A DNA stretch of 64,000 nucleotides from DAOTXK01 sp034435395 (GTDB taxonomy: Bacteria > Chloroflexota > Anaerolineae > Aggregatilineales > Ch27): positions 1-64,000 of the forward strand of contig DAOTXK010000268.1 of the NCBI GenBank assembly GCA_034435395.1. Reading direction: 5' to 3'. The notes below the pieces were generated by a model, which was not told where the DNA came from, made no database searches, and saw only the letters and a list, made by a program, of their open reading frames with translations. Made by a program: the position numbers and the translations under genes. Shown in pieces: positions 53,295-62,617 of this stretch. The first letter of the stretch is position 1. Each line of letters opens with the position of its first letter.

Positions 53295-54587
53295 CTCTTC
53301 ATTGCCCACGGCTGCCAGCAATTCGCGGACGGCATTGAGCGATGGCTCGATGCGGTGCAGGTGATTGGCATAGCGCGCGGCGATGCCGTCAAGCTGCTCT
53401 GCATGATAATCGACAATAATCGACGGGTCTTTGAGCACATGGCCGGTCAGAATGCCCACGACTTTTTCGTCAGGTCGAATGACCCCGCCCTCGGCCAGCT
53501 TGCGCGTGCCTGCCAGGGCACACGCCGATGCCGGTTCGCAGCCGATGCCGCTGGCGTCGATCTGGGCCTTGGCGTCCAGGATTTCCTGATCGGTCACCTC
53601 TTCAACCACCCCGTCCGTCCAACGCAACGCGCGCACCGCTTTGTCATAGTTAACTGGATCGCCGATCTTGATCGCCGTCGCCAGCGTATGGGCCTCGACG
53701 CGCTCATGGGTGGAGAAACCAGCCCGATAGCCCCGGTACAGCGGGTTGGCCCCTGCCGCCTGAATCACGGCCAGCCGGGGCAAACGATCGATCAGCCCCA
53801 GCTCATGCAGTTCGTGAAGCGCCTTGCCAAACGCGGAACTGTTGCCGAGGTTGCCGCCCGGCACCACAATCCAGTCGGGAATCTGCCACCGCAATTGCTG
53901 CAATAACTCGAAGACGATGGTCTTCTGCCCTTCCAGCCGGAAGGGATTCACCGAATTGAGCAGGTAAATGCCCAGTGCGTCGGCCACTTGCCGCACAAGA
54001 CGCATGGCTATATCAAAATCGCCGGGAATCTGCACGCACGTCGCGCCATAGGCCACGGCCTGCGCCAGCTTGCCCAGCGCCACCTGGCCTTCCTGAAAAA
54101 ACACAATCGCGCTCAGCCCTCCCAGCGCCGCATATGAAGCCAGCGAGGCAGATGTGTTGCCAGTGGAGGCGCAGGCCACCCGGCGCATCCCCAGGATTCG
54201 GGCCTGGGTCACGCCGCCGGTCATGCCTCGATCCTTGAACGAGCCTGTCGGATTCTCCCCTTCATGCTTGAGCCACAAGTGCTTGAGACCCGCCCAGCGG
54301 GCCAACCAGGGAGTCTCATACAGATTGGTGTTGCCCTCAGGGCGACTGACGATCCGATCGTTGGCCGCTCCAGGGTAGACCAGTTCTTTGAACCGCCAGA
54401 CCCCGCTGCGATAGGGCGCTGCCAGCGCGCCCAGCCGCTCATCGAACAGCTGTCGGGACACCCGCCCGTGCAGCGACTCGAGATCATGCTGCACATCCAG
54501 CAGCCCCCCGCACGATGGGCAGTCATAAACCAGCTGATCGATGGGATATTCGGCCCCACAGGAAATACACTTGAGCAGGCTTTGCAT
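53280..54587 (-). CDS. thrC: Threonine synthase with N-terminal zinc ribbon
   Basis: A 435-aa PLP enzyme converting O-phosphohomoserine to threonine. The N-terminal CISCGAEY...YDCPSCGGLLD is a rubredoxin-like metal site found in part of the family. RPEGNTNLYETPWL, the PLP-Lys in GENPTGSFKDRGMTGGVTQA and CASTGNTSASLASYAALGG are signatures. The Gly-rich phosphate loop is PGGNLGNSSAFGKALHE. It is divergent from homoserine kinase (thrB) across a 97-bp intergenic region, so the two Thr genes likely share control. Confidence 0.94.
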   Translation of the reverse strand: MQSLLKCISCGAEYPIDQLVYDCPSCGGLLDVQHDLESLHGRVSRQLFDERLGALAAPYRSGVWRFKELVYPGAANDRIVSRPEGNTNLYETPWLARWAGLKHLWLKHEGENPTGSFKDRGMTGGVTQARILGMRRVACASTGNTSASLASYAALGGLSAIVFFQEGQVALGKLAQAVAYGATCVQIPGDFDIAMRLVRQVADALGIYLLNSVNPFRLEGQKTIVFELLQQLRWQIPDWIVVPGGNLGNSSAFGKALHELHELGLIDRLPRLAVIQAAGANPLYRGYRAGFSTHERVEAHTLATAIKIGDPVNYDKAVRALRWTDGVVEEVTDQEILDAKAQIDASGIGCEPASACALAGTRKLAEGGVIRPDEKVVGILTGHVLKDPSIIVDYHAEQLDGIAARYANHLHRIEPSLNAVRELLAAVGNEELEHA

Positions 54588-54684
54588 GATCCCCCATCAT
54601 TTTCTATAGTTGCTGTGCTCACCGGTCGACCGCGCGATGGCTTGAGCCCGCATATCATAACCGCGCCAACAGGATGATACCAAT

Positions 54685-55626
54685 ATGTCCCTATCAACCG
54701 CGACCGCTTACGCGCCCGCCACCGTTGCCAACTTAGGCCCTGGTTTCGATGTGCTGGGTCTGGCCCTGCCCGCGCCCGGCGACACAGTGACGGTGGAGTT
54801 AACCGACACCCCTGGCGTCACGCTGCTGCAAATCACCGGCGATAATGGCATGCTGCCCACCGACCCCCAAAAGAACACCGCTTGCGTGGCAGCTCATCAC
54901 GTGTTACAGACCGCCGTTCCCCGGGAAGGGGTTGCGCTCCGTCTGCACAAAGCGCTTCCCCTGGCCAGCGGGCTGGGCAGCAGTGCGGCCAGCGCGGTGG
55001 CGGCGGCGGTGGCCGTCAACGCGCTCCTGGGGGAGCCACTGAGCCGACCGGAGTTGCTGCCGGCCTGCGTGGCAGCCGAGGCCGTCGTCAGCGGCCGCCA
55101 CGCGGATAACGTGGCACCCGCCTTACTGGGCGGGATCGTGCTGGTCACCGGGTTCACCCCTGCCGATGTGTTCCGGCTGCCCACGCCGCCCGACCTGCAC
55201 CTGGCAGTCGTCTCGCCACATGTCGCAGTCCCCACTGCCGAAGCGCGCGCTGTACTGCCCAAAAGCGTTCCTCTGCCTTCCATGGTACACCAAACTGCAC
55301 AGGTCGGGCTGCTGGTTCATGCCCTCCACCAGGGCGATACGACCCTGCTGGCACGCGCGGTGGGTAGCGATCTGGTCGTTGAACCGGCCCGCGCTCACCT
55401 GATGCCACTCTTTCGCGAGGCCCAGGCGGCAGCTCGTGAGGCTGGCGCGCTGGCAACCATCATCAGTGGGGCCGGGCCGACCGTGTGCGCGCTGTGCACT
55501 TCCGCCCAGGACGCCCAGGCCGTCGCCGAAACGCTCACCCACCTTTACACCACCCGGGGAATCGAAGCGACTGCCCAGGCCACCACCGTCGCCCAGGAAG
55601 GCGCCCGCGTGCTCCACCTGGGTTAG
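54685..55626 (+). CDS. thrB: Homoserine kinase
   Basis: A 313-aa GHMP kinase phosphorylating homoserine. The substrate motif is ATVANLGPGFDVLGLAL, the ATP-binding GHMP loop PLASGLGSSAASAVAAAVAVN begins near residue 90, and the third motif is ATIISGAGPTVCAL. The length is typical. RBS AGGATGAT precedes the ATG. With asd (9192-10274), thrC and metB, most of the Asp-to-Thr/Met route is in this window, although homoserine dehydrogenase and aspartokinase are not. Confidence 0.94.
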   Translation: MSLSTATAYAPATVANLGPGFDVLGLALPAPGDTVTVELTDTPGVTLLQITGDNGMLPTDPQKNTACVAAHHVLQTAVPREGVALRLHKALPLASGLGSSAASAVAAAVAVNALLGEPLSRPELLPACVAAEAVVSGRHADNVAPALLGGIVLVTGFTPADVFRLPTPPDLHLAVVSPHVAVPTAEARAVLPKSVPLPSMVHQTAQVGLLVHALHQGDTTLLARAVGSDLVVEPARAHLMPLFREAQAAAREAGALATIISGAGPTVCALCTSAQDAQAVAETLTHLYTTRGIEATAQATTVAQEGARVLHLG

Positions 55627-55656
55627 GTCTACGAACCACAAGCGTTCCCAGGCGTG

Positions 55657-55685
55657 TTGCACCGCCTTTTCTTTCATGCTAGACT
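55657..55685 (+). promoter_or_regulatory. Promoter of the REC-MinD gene
   Basis: TTGCAC (55657-55662), 17-nt spacer and TAGACT (55680-55685). No Shine-Dalgarno is visible before the ATG at 55731. Confidence 0.45.
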
Positions 55686-55730
55686 GGGCATCACATACGC
55701 ACCCTTGGGCATCCTATTGTACTCATAACC

Positions 55731-56876
55731 ATGGCCGAGAGAATTCTGATCGTAGACGACGATGTTGATAGCTTGAAGCTGATCGGCTTGATGCTGCAAC
55801 GGCAAGGCTACGAGATCTCCGCCGCCAATTCAGGTAGCCAGGCCCTTAACAAGGTAGTCGTCGAACCACCTGACCTGATCATCCTGGACGTGATGATGCC
55901 GGACATGGACGGCTATGAAGTCTGCCGTCGTCTGCGAGCGGATCCCAAAACTCAGAATATACCCATCATCATGTTCACCGCCAAAACGTTGGTCGACGAC
56001 AAAGTGGCCGGGTTCGAAGCTGGCGCTGACGACTACCTGACCAAGCCCACTCATCCTGCCGAACTGGCTTCTCGCGTCAAAGCCGTCCTGGCCCGCAGCA
56101 CGGCCAAGAAGGGCGCTGCCAGCGATCGGGCCAGTTTGATCGGCGTACTCGGCACACGCGGTGGCGTAGGGACGACCACCGTCGCTGCCAACGTCGCTTC
56201 GGCTCTTGCTAAGAAGGAAACCACTATCCTGGCCGACTTCCGCCCTGGCCAGGGCAGTTTGAGCGCCTCGCTGGGGTTCACGCGGGTCTCCGGCCTGGCC
56301 AACCTGGTCACTCGCTCCCCCAACGAGTTGACCGCGCGGGTGGTGGGGGGGGAACTGGTCCATCACAGCTCAGGGATCAGACTTCTACTATCGTCCACGA
56401 AGCCCAAAGAGGCGCAGATTGCCATCTCCCCGGATGTGGCGGCAGCTATTGTCTGGCAACTGCGCGGCCTGGCCCAGGTCGTCGTCCTTGATCTGGGCGT
56501 GGGCCTGACCACCGTCAATCAGCGGCTCTTACGAGATGTCAACCACCTGATACTGGTCACCGACCCCCAGCGCGTCACGCTCACCATGGCTCGGGAGTTG
56601 CTGAATGAACTGGGTGACACCGGCCTTGGACAGGGCGTGGTCAGTATCGTGCTCGTCAATCGAACCCATTCCAGCCTGCAGGTATCCTGGCAGGAAGCTG
56701 AACAGATCCTGGGCCGCGATATGCTGGCGATCATCTCCCCTGCCCCTGAGCTGGCCTTCCAGGCAAATGAAGCCGGTGTGCCGATCGTCCACCTGCAGCC
56801 AGGGGCCATTGTCGCCAGTCAGTTTCTCAAGCTAGCCGACGAGGTTGGCGTGCGCGTACATAGCAATAGCCAGTAG
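55731..56876 (+). CDS. Response-regulator receiver fused to MinD/CpaE-like ATPase
   Basis: A 381-aa two-domain protein. Residues ~1-120 form a complete REC domain: acidic pair LIVDDD, phospho-Asp in LIILDVMMPDMDGYEV, Thr in MFTAKT and Lys in DYLTKP. Residues ~135-380 form a deviant-Walker P-loop ATPase (VLGTRGGVGTTTVAANVAS; ADFRPGQGSLSASLG) of the MinD/ParA/CpaE type. CpaE/TadZ proteins position Tad pili, but no pilus genes are adjacent. The REC half, unlike many TadZ pseudo-receivers, keeps all phosphorylation residues. Confidence 0.85.
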   Translation: MAERILIVDDDVDSLKLIGLMLQRQGYEISAANSGSQALNKVVVEPPDLIILDVMMPDMDGYEVCRRLRADPKTQNIPIIMFTAKTLVDDKVAGFEAGADDYLTKPTHPAELASRVKAVLARSTAKKGAASDRASLIGVLGTRGGVGTTTVAANVASALAKKETTILADFRPGQGSLSASLGFTRVSGLANLVTRSPNELTARVVGGELVHHSSGIRLLLSSTKPKEAQIAISPDVAAAIVWQLRGLAQVVVLDLGVGLTTVNQRLLRDVNHLILVTDPQRVTLTMARELLNELGDTGLGQGVVSIVLVNRTHSSLQVSWQEAEQILGRDMLAIISPAPELAFQANEAGVPIVHLQPGAIVASQFLKLADEVGVRVHSNSQ

Positions 56877-56957
56877 CATGGGGGCCGGCCAGGGGCGCGG
56901 TCGTCCCGGGCCAGGCGCGTTCGACGGGAGATGGTGGCACAGGCGGTAATTTTCACA

Positions 56958-56963
56958 TATAGT
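56958..56963 (+). promoter_or_regulatory. -10 element of the sirtuin gene (leaderless)
   Basis: TATAGT with a weak TGGCAC 17 nt upstream. The sirtuin ATG is 7 nt after the hexamer, so the transcript would begin at the start codon; no Shine-Dalgarno is present. Confidence 0.5.
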
Positions 56964-56969
56964 TAGTTT

Positions 56970-57731
56970 ATGATCGAAGAAGCCGTCCAACGTGCTGCCT
57001 GCTTGATACGCGAGGCTGAATATGCAATTGCGCTTACGGGGGCCGGCATCAGCACACCGTCAGGAATCCCTGACTTCCGCAGCCCGAATTCCGGCCTCTG
57101 GGAGACGGAAAACCCGATTGAAGTTGCCAGTCTCTTAGGCTTTAAGCGTCGCCCACAGGCTTTCTACGATTGGATTCGGCCACTGGCCAAGACGTTCCTG
57201 GCAGCGGAGCCTAATCCGGCCCATCTGGCTCTGGCAGAGTTGGAGAAAGCCGGTTATGTCAAAGTTATCATCACGCAGAACATTGACATGTTGCATACCA
57301 AGGCAGGATCAACAGCGGTCGCTGAGATCCATGGCCATTTGCGTCAATTGACCTGTATCGAGTGTTTTGCCGAGTATGATGCCGGGCCGATCATCAGCCA
57401 GTTTATGGATGACGGGGCAGTGCCTCGCTGTCCCCAATGCCAGGGGGTTCTGAAGCCGAACATCATACTATTTGGGGAGCAACTGCCCGTGCGGCAGCTG
57501 TTTGCGGCTCAGCAGGCGGTGCGCCGATGTGATCTGATGCTCGTCGCTGGCTCTTCGTTGCAGGTGGCACCGGCGGGGGATTTGCCAATGCTGGCCAGAC
57601 AGCGCAACGCCAGGCTCATCATCATTAACCGCGAGGAGACTTATGCCGATCAGATGGCTGATCTCGTGTTCCGGGATGATATCGCCGCTACGCTCCCTCG
57701 AATTGCCGCGGCGGTGATGGAGGGGAAGTAG
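56970..57731 (+). CDS. cobB: NAD-dependent protein deacylase, Sir2 family
   Basis: A 253-aa sirtuin removing acyl groups from lysines using NAD+. The motifs are ALTGAGISTPSGIPDFRS, ITQNIDMLH, the catalytic His in EIHGHL, the zinc site C-x2-C ... C-x2-C (TCIECF, RCPQCQ), PNIILFGE and VAGSSLQVAPAG. It lacks the Tyr-x-x-Arg of desuccinylases in its helical segment as far as I can see. It lies upstream of a histidine kinase gene by 4 nt, an operon of two signalling genes. Confidence 0.93.
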   Translation: MIEEAVQRAACLIREAEYAIALTGAGISTPSGIPDFRSPNSGLWETENPIEVASLLGFKRRPQAFYDWIRPLAKTFLAAEPNPAHLALAELEKAGYVKVIITQNIDMLHTKAGSTAVAEIHGHLRQLTCIECFAEYDAGPIISQFMDDGAVPRCPQCQGVLKPNIILFGEQLPVRQLFAAQQAVRRCDLMLVAGSSLQVAPAGDLPMLARQRNARLIIINREETYADQMADLVFRDDIAATLPRIAAAVMEGK

Positions 57732-57735
57732 GCTT

Positions 57736-59004
57736 ATGGCTACACCAGATACGGCGCGCGGCCACGATGAGGCCGTCCAAAACTACCTGCAGTTGATGGC
57801 GCGCTACGAACGCCTGATGGAGATCAGCCGCCAGCTCACCTCCACCCTCGACCTCACGGCACTCCTGGACCAGATCATCCAGGCAGCCATCGAACTCACG
57901 GACAGTGAGAAGGCGTCGATCCTGCTGCTCGATCCGCAGACCGACGAACTGCGATTTGAAGCTGCCTCCGATATCAGCAGCGGCGCACGTGACGCCATCG
58001 TCGTGCCCAAAGAAGGCAGCATTGCCGGCTGGGTGGTCACTCACGGCGAGTTTATCCTGGTGCCTGACGTCCGCAATGAGCCGCGCTGGTTCCAGGACAT
58101 CGAGAAATCGGTCGAGACGAAAACCCGCAATATGCTGGCGGTGCCCATGCGCGCGCATACCAAGATCATCGGGGCGCTGGAGGCGGTGAACAAGCGCAAC
58201 GACGCGCCGTACACCGAAGATGACATCAATACGTTAAACACGCTGGCTGCTCACGCCGCCGTGGCCATCGAAACAGCGCGGCTGTTCCAGCAAAATGACT
58301 TCATCGCCGAACTGGTTCACGAGCTACGCACGCCGCTGGCCGCCCTCACTGCCAGCATCGCCCTCCTGCTGCGCCCCAACCTCTCCGAGGACCGCCGTCA
58401 CGACATCATTCTAACCATGCAGCGGGAGACCGACCGCCTCAGCAAGATGACGACCGAGTTCCTCGACCTGGCCCGGCTGGAGTCCGGTCGCGCCCGGCTG
58501 GAACTCGCCCTGTTTGACCTCCGCGAGCTGATCGACGAAAGCGTGACCGTGGTCCAGCAACAGGCCAAAGAACGCAGCGTGACCATTCACATTGATTGTC
58601 GGGATAACACCGAGATCGAAGGGGATCGCGGGAAGATCAAACAGGTATTGCTGAACCTGCTCACCAATGCCATCAAATATAACCGGCAAAACGGCCACAT
58701 TTATGTGACAACCTCGCCTGCGCACGATGGCAAACAGGAGGTTATCCAGATTGCCGTCCGCGATACCGGCAAGGGAATCTCCAAAGAAAATCAGGCCCAC
58801 ATGTTTGAGCGTTTTTACCGGGTCGCCGATACCGAGGGCTACACCCAGGGGACCGGCCTCGGACTGGTGATCGCCAAACGTATCATCGAAGCCCACGGCG
58901 GCAACATGTGGCTGGACAGCGAGCTGGGGGTTGGCACGACGTTTTATTTCACCGTGCCGCGCACCTCCTTCAAAACGCGCCCGACTGTCTCATCAACCCT
59001 CTGA
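57736..59004 (+). CDS. GAF-domain sensor histidine kinase
   Basis: A 422-aa cytosolic kinase. A GAF domain (~30-180, LMEISRQLTSTLDLTALLDQ; SIAGWVVTHGEFILVPDV) is followed by HisKA (LVHELRTPLAALTASI, phospho-His ~200) and HATPase_c. The N box is LLNLLTNAIKYN, G1 DTGKGI, the F box MFERFYRV, and G2 GTGLGLVIA. There is no membrane segment. It is co-transcribed with the sirtuin gene. No cognate regulator is adjacent, apart from the REC-MinD fusion ~860 bp upstream. Confidence 0.92.
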   Translation: MATPDTARGHDEAVQNYLQLMARYERLMEISRQLTSTLDLTALLDQIIQAAIELTDSEKASILLLDPQTDELRFEAASDISSGARDAIVVPKEGSIAGWVVTHGEFILVPDVRNEPRWFQDIEKSVETKTRNMLAVPMRAHTKIIGALEAVNKRNDAPYTEDDINTLNTLAAHAAVAIETARLFQQNDFIAELVHELRTPLAALTASIALLLRPNLSEDRRHDIILTMQRETDRLSKMTTEFLDLARLESGRARLELALFDLRELIDESVTVVQQQAKERSVTIHIDCRDNTEIEGDRGKIKQVLLNLLTNAIKYNRQNGHIYVTTSPAHDGKQEVIQIAVRDTGKGISKENQAHMFERFYRVADTEGYTQGTGLGLVIAKRIIEAHGGNMWLDSELGVGTTFYFTVPRTSFKTRPTVSSTL

Positions 59005-59009
59005 TTGTG

Positions 59010-59972
59010 TCACTGGCCTTTGGCGAAGAACAGCAGGACCTTCAGCACGCCCGGCCTGGCGGCCATCTCAAACGCCTTCACGCCATCCAACAATGAAAAT
59101 CGGTGTTCGATCAGGGCTTCCACGTCAACTGCTCCAGCGGCCAACAGCCGCAGGGCAGCGTCAAAGGGGCCGCACCGACTGCCCACAACGGTGACTTCCT
59201 GTACGGCGATGTGGGTGAGATCCGCCTGAGGCAGGCCATGGTATGTGCTTTTGAGGATCAGCGTCCCACGGGGTCGTAACAACTGTAGGGCATGGGCGAA
59301 ACCTTCCTCTCGACCGGTGCAGTCCACCACCACATCCGCCTGAGCGGGAGGCATTTCTTGGAAGTGCGCCGACCGGATCCCCCACCGGGCCAGCAACTGA
59401 CTTTGCTTCTCGTGGCGCACAACTGTGGTCAGGTCTGCCCCGATCAGGCGGAGCACCTGGGCCACCAGCATCCCCAACTTGCCCGCCCCCAACACCACCA
59501 CCCGCGCCGAAGGACGGATATGCGCCACTTCCTCCACCTGGAGGGCCGCGGCCAGCGGTTCGGTGAACACGGCCTGCGTGTCGGATACCTGGTCGGGTAC
59601 CGCATGAAGGTTGCGCACGGGCAATGTCAGGTATTCGGCAAACGCGCCCGCACGCCCCTGGATGCCCAGGACGGTCCGATGACGGCAGTGTGACGGGACG
59701 CCTGCCAGGCAAAAGTCGCACGTCCCACAGGCCACGTTGATCTCGCCCACGACGCGCCTGCCCAACCATGCCTCAGGCCCGGCGACGATCTCGCCCACGA
59801 ACTCATGTCCCAGTATCCCCTGGTAGTTGTAATAACCCCGGACTAACTCCAGGTCCGTGTTGCATATCCCCGCCAGCCGGGTCCGGATCAGCGCTTCGCC
59901 CTCGCCGCAGTCCGGCTCAGGGGCTTCCGGCAGCAACTGCAACCGACCGTCGTACACCGCTACCGCGCGCAT
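59010..59972 (-). CDS. Zinc-dependent alcohol dehydrogenase (MDR family)
   Basis: A 320-aa medium-chain dehydrogenase. Catalytic Zn residues are in LAGICNTDLELV and ILGHEFVGEIV. The structural Zn site is CGTCDFCLAGVPSHC, and the NAD-binding loop is VVVLGAGKLGMLVAQ. It is a little shorter than typical (about 340-350) because the catalytic domain N-terminus is compact. The ATG directly follows AGGTGGAAG. The substrate is unknown; sorbitol/threonine-dehydrogenase-like members share this pattern. Confidence 0.87.
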   Translation of the reverse strand: MRAVAVYDGRLQLLPEAPEPDCGEGEALIRTRLAGICNTDLELVRGYYNYQGILGHEFVGEIVAGPEAWLGRRVVGEINVACGTCDFCLAGVPSHCRHRTVLGIQGRAGAFAEYLTLPVRNLHAVPDQVSDTQAVFTEPLAAALQVEEVAHIRPSARVVVLGAGKLGMLVAQVLRLIGADLTTVVRHEKQSQLLARWGIRSAHFQEMPPAQADVVVDCTGREEGFAHALQLLRPRGTLILKSTYHGLPQADLTHIAVQEVTVVGSRCGPFDAALRLLAAGAVDVEALIEHRFSLLDGVKAFEMAARPGVLKVLLFFAKGQ

Positions 59973-60101
59973 CTTCCACCTCACTTGCCGCCTGACCCGC
60001 CACATGCGCGCCAGACTCTACTGTACAGGGCAGGAAATACACAGTCGGCAGCGAGACGGGCAGGCTGCCGACTGGAAAACGACTGTCTCATCACCAGCCC
60101 C

Positions 60102-61061
60102 TCAGGCGTGCTGCCGGCGCGCTCCCCGGAGCAACGGGATTTCGCCGTTTTCCCAGGCCACCAGCAGCGGCACAGCGTTAAAAATGGACGAGTACGTGCC
60201 ACTGGCCAGACCGATGAACAGGATCGCCACAAACTGTTTGATCGTCTCCCCACCGAAAAGCAGAATCGCCGCCATGACGAAAAAGGCGTTCAACTGAGTC
60301 GCCAGGGAGCGGTGAATGGTTTCCAGCACGCTGCGATTGACCAGGATTTCATACGGCTCCCCCCGCCGGCGGTGGCTGTTCTCGCGGATGCGGTCGAAAA
60401 CCACGATGCTGTCCTGAACGGAATAGCCGAGCACGGTCAGCATGGCCGTCAGAAAAAGCGCGTCCACCTGCCAGCCGAAGGCCAGCCCCAGGATCGACAT
60501 GACGCCCATCACCACCAGAATGTCATGGATCATCGCCACAATCGCGCACACCCCATACCGGAACGCATTCGGCACCTGCCGAAACGCCCAGACGATAAAC
60601 ACCAGGATCACGCCGGTTGCCACGATCACGGCCACAATTGCCGCCTGTGTCACCTCGGCACCGATGGTCGGCGTGACCTGCGCCACGCTGGTGGCGGCCT
60701 CGTCCAGCGGCGCAATTTGCTCGCTTAACGCCCGTTTGATATCCTCGGTCGCTTCAGGCTCAATGAACGCGGTCCGCGCCTGCCAGCGAGAGACCTCCGC
60801 CCCGGTTACCGCACCAATGGGCACCAACTGCTGGAGGACAATATCCGTCAGGTCAAACTGGGCAAAGACATCGCGGATCTGCTCTTCCGTAGCTGGTCCG
60901 TTGAACTGAAGCTCAAACAGACTGCCGCCCACGAAATCAATCCCCAGCTGGACGGGCGTGCCGAACGTGATTGCCGAGTAGATCATGGCCACGATCCCCG
61001 GCACAATGACCAGCCCCGAAAACAGGAAGTAGTACTTACGGTGTTTGACAATGTTAAACAT
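60102..61061 (-). CDS. secF: Protein translocase subunit SecF
   Basis: A 319-aa RND-type membrane subunit. TM1 is near residues 10-30, and the periplasmic-like P1 domain contains GIDFVGGSLFELQF. The C-terminal five-helix bundle has GYSVQDSIVVFDRIRENSHRR and NRSVLETIHRSLATQLN, the SecF signature. With SecD it uses the ion gradient to pull secreted proteins out of SecYEG. It starts 20 nt after secD. The start is preceded by GGGGAGAG. Confidence 0.95.
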   Translation of the reverse strand: MFNIVKHRKYYFLFSGLVIVPGIVAMIYSAITFGTPVQLGIDFVGGSLFELQFNGPATEEQIRDVFAQFDLTDIVLQQLVPIGAVTGAEVSRWQARTAFIEPEATEDIKRALSEQIAPLDEAATSVAQVTPTIGAEVTQAAIVAVIVATGVILVFIVWAFRQVPNAFRYGVCAIVAMIHDILVVMGVMSILGLAFGWQVDALFLTAMLTVLGYSVQDSIVVFDRIRENSHRRRGEPYEILVNRSVLETIHRSLATQLNAFFVMAAILLFGGETIKQFVAILFIGLASGTYSSIFNAVPLLVAWENGEIPLLRGARRQHA

Positions 61062-61081
61062 GTTGGTTGCTCTCCCCTGCC

Positions 61082-62551
61082 CTAAGCGCCCAACAGCCAG
61101 GAGCGGCGTTCAATCATATTGCCGGTAAAGCGCAAAAGCAGCACCAGGAACGTCCGCGTCACGATGATGGCCGTGAACAGGTTCAGCAGCAGGCCCAGCG
61201 CCAGGGTGATGGCAAACCCGCGCACCGATCCGGCCCCGAACGTCGAGCCGAACAGGTATAGGATGACACAGATGATGATCGTGGACAGATTCGAGTCGCG
61301 GATGGAGGTCCAGGCGCGATCAAAGCCGGCACGCACCGCCATATCCAGCTCACGGCCTTTGCGCAGCTCCTCTTTCATCCGCTCGAAGATCAGGATGTTG
61401 CCGTCTACGGCGGTCCCGATGGAGATCAGAAAACCGGTGATGGCCGGCAGTGTCAGGGTGACCGGGATGAACTTAAACAGCGCGAAGTTCATCAGGGTAA
61501 AAATCACCAGCGCCAGATCGGCGGCGACGCCAGGGACACGGTAATACAGCAACATGAACGTCAGCACCGTGATCACGCCGATCACCCCGGCGCGGATGCT
61601 CCGATTAATCGAAATCTCCCCCAGGGTGGGGCCGACGCTTTCGGTGCTCTCCACCCGGAGCGGCACCGGCAGCGCGCCGTAACGGAGCTGCACGGCCAGC
61701 GACTGCGCCTCGTCCTGGGTGAAATCGCCCGTGATCGAACCGCTGTCCGTCAGTGCCGCCCGGATGGTCGGCGCCGACAGCACCACGCCGTCGAGCACGA
61801 TGGCCAGCGGACGGCCAATATGGGTGGACGTGAACGGGCCGAACTTTTCCGCCCCCGCGCTGTTTAACGTGAAGTTGACTACCCAACCGGTGCCAGCCGG
61901 GTTAAGCTGAGCGACCGCTGTCTCCAGACCCGCTCCCGTCATCACCGTCTCAAACGGCTGGCCGGTGCGCGGGTTCACCAGCGGGGCATTCTCTTCGGGA
62001 AGCGCCGGCCCGCCCTGGTCAGTCGGAGTCGGCTCCGCTGTCGCCGCTGGCGTGCCCTGGGGCGCTGCCGCCGCCGCGCGGGCCGCCTGCTGCTCAAGCT
62101 GAGCAGTGGTCAGTATGCGCTGCCCTTCCCAGGACAGGACATCGCTGATGCTGGAGAAGTCCACAAATTCCAGCAGGCCCGTTTCGCGGATGGTGGCGAT
62201 AGCCACGTCAGGATCGGAGATCCCCGGCAGCTCCACGACAATGCGGTTCGCCCCTTCCTGCAACTGGACCACCGGCTCCACCACCCCCAGGGCGTTGACC
62301 CGGTTCTCCACAATCCGTCTGGCGGTGTCCATGTCCCCCGGTCCCACCTGATCGGCGGGTAGGTCCGCCGCCAACAGCACGCGCAGCCCGCCCCGCAAAT
62401 CCAACCCGGGCCTAATCTCAATGGTCCGGCTGATGTCTTCCTTGCCATCACGGTTGATGTCCAGGTGGATGCCGGGGTTAGGCAGGCTCATCCAGACCGA
62501 AACCAGGGTGATCGCGGCAATCACGATCAGCCAGCGCAAGTGACTGCTCAT
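61082..62551 (-). CDS. secD: Protein translocase subunit SecD
   Basis: About 489 aa. TM1 at the N-terminus (LIVIAAITLVSVWMSL) precedes the SecD signature IRPGLDLRGGLRVLL, RIVENRVNALGVVEPVVQ and VELPGI. The P1 head includes GRPLAIVLDGVVLSAPTI. The C-terminal six-helix domain has GTAVDGNILIFERMKEEL and AGFDRAWTSIRDSN. A Gln/Ala/Pro-rich insert lies near 165-190. The ATG with AAGGGAT ~8 nt upstream is preferred over a TTG five codons earlier. It has its own promoter and a 17-codon upstream ORF. Confidence 0.95.
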   Translation of the reverse strand: MSSHLRWLIVIAAITLVSVWMSLPNPGIHLDINRDGKEDISRTIEIRPGLDLRGGLRVLLAADLPADQVGPGDMDTARRIVENRVNALGVVEPVVQLQEGANRIVVELPGISDPDVAIATIRETGLLEFVDFSSISDVLSWEGQRILTTAQLEQQAARAAAAAPQGTPAATAEPTPTDQGGPALPEENAPLVNPRTGQPFETVMTGAGLETAVAQLNPAGTGWVVNFTLNSAGAEKFGPFTSTHIGRPLAIVLDGVVLSAPTIRAALTDSGSITGDFTQDEAQSLAVQLRYGALPVPLRVESTESVGPTLGEISINRSIRAGVIGVITVLTFMLLYYRVPGVAADLALVIFTLMNFALFKFIPVTLTLPAITGFLISIGTAVDGNILIFERMKEELRKGRELDMAVRAGFDRAWTSIRDSNLSTIIICVILYLFGSTFGAGSVRGFAITLALGLLLNLFTAIIVTRTFLVLLLRFTGNMIERRSWLLGA

Positions 62552-62562
62552 CACGTATCCCT

Positions 62563-62616
62563 TCAATACGCGCGCAACCAGGTTGCCCGCCAGAACATTC
62601 CCGCGAATTGCCGCAT
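62563..62616 (-). CDS. 17-codon ORF upstream of secD
   Basis: A short ORF between the secDF promoter/hairpin and secD, ending 11 nt before the secD ATG. The product (MRQFAGMFWRATWLRAY) is aromatic and Arg-rich. Its likely SD, GGAGGGGG, lies within the preceding hairpin. Translation-arrest peptides are known to regulate secA (SecM) and secDF (VemP), but those are long secreted proteins, so any analogy is speculative. It may equally be chance. Confidence 0.3.
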   Translation of the reverse strand: MRQFAGMFWRATWLRAY

Positions 62617-62617
62617 G

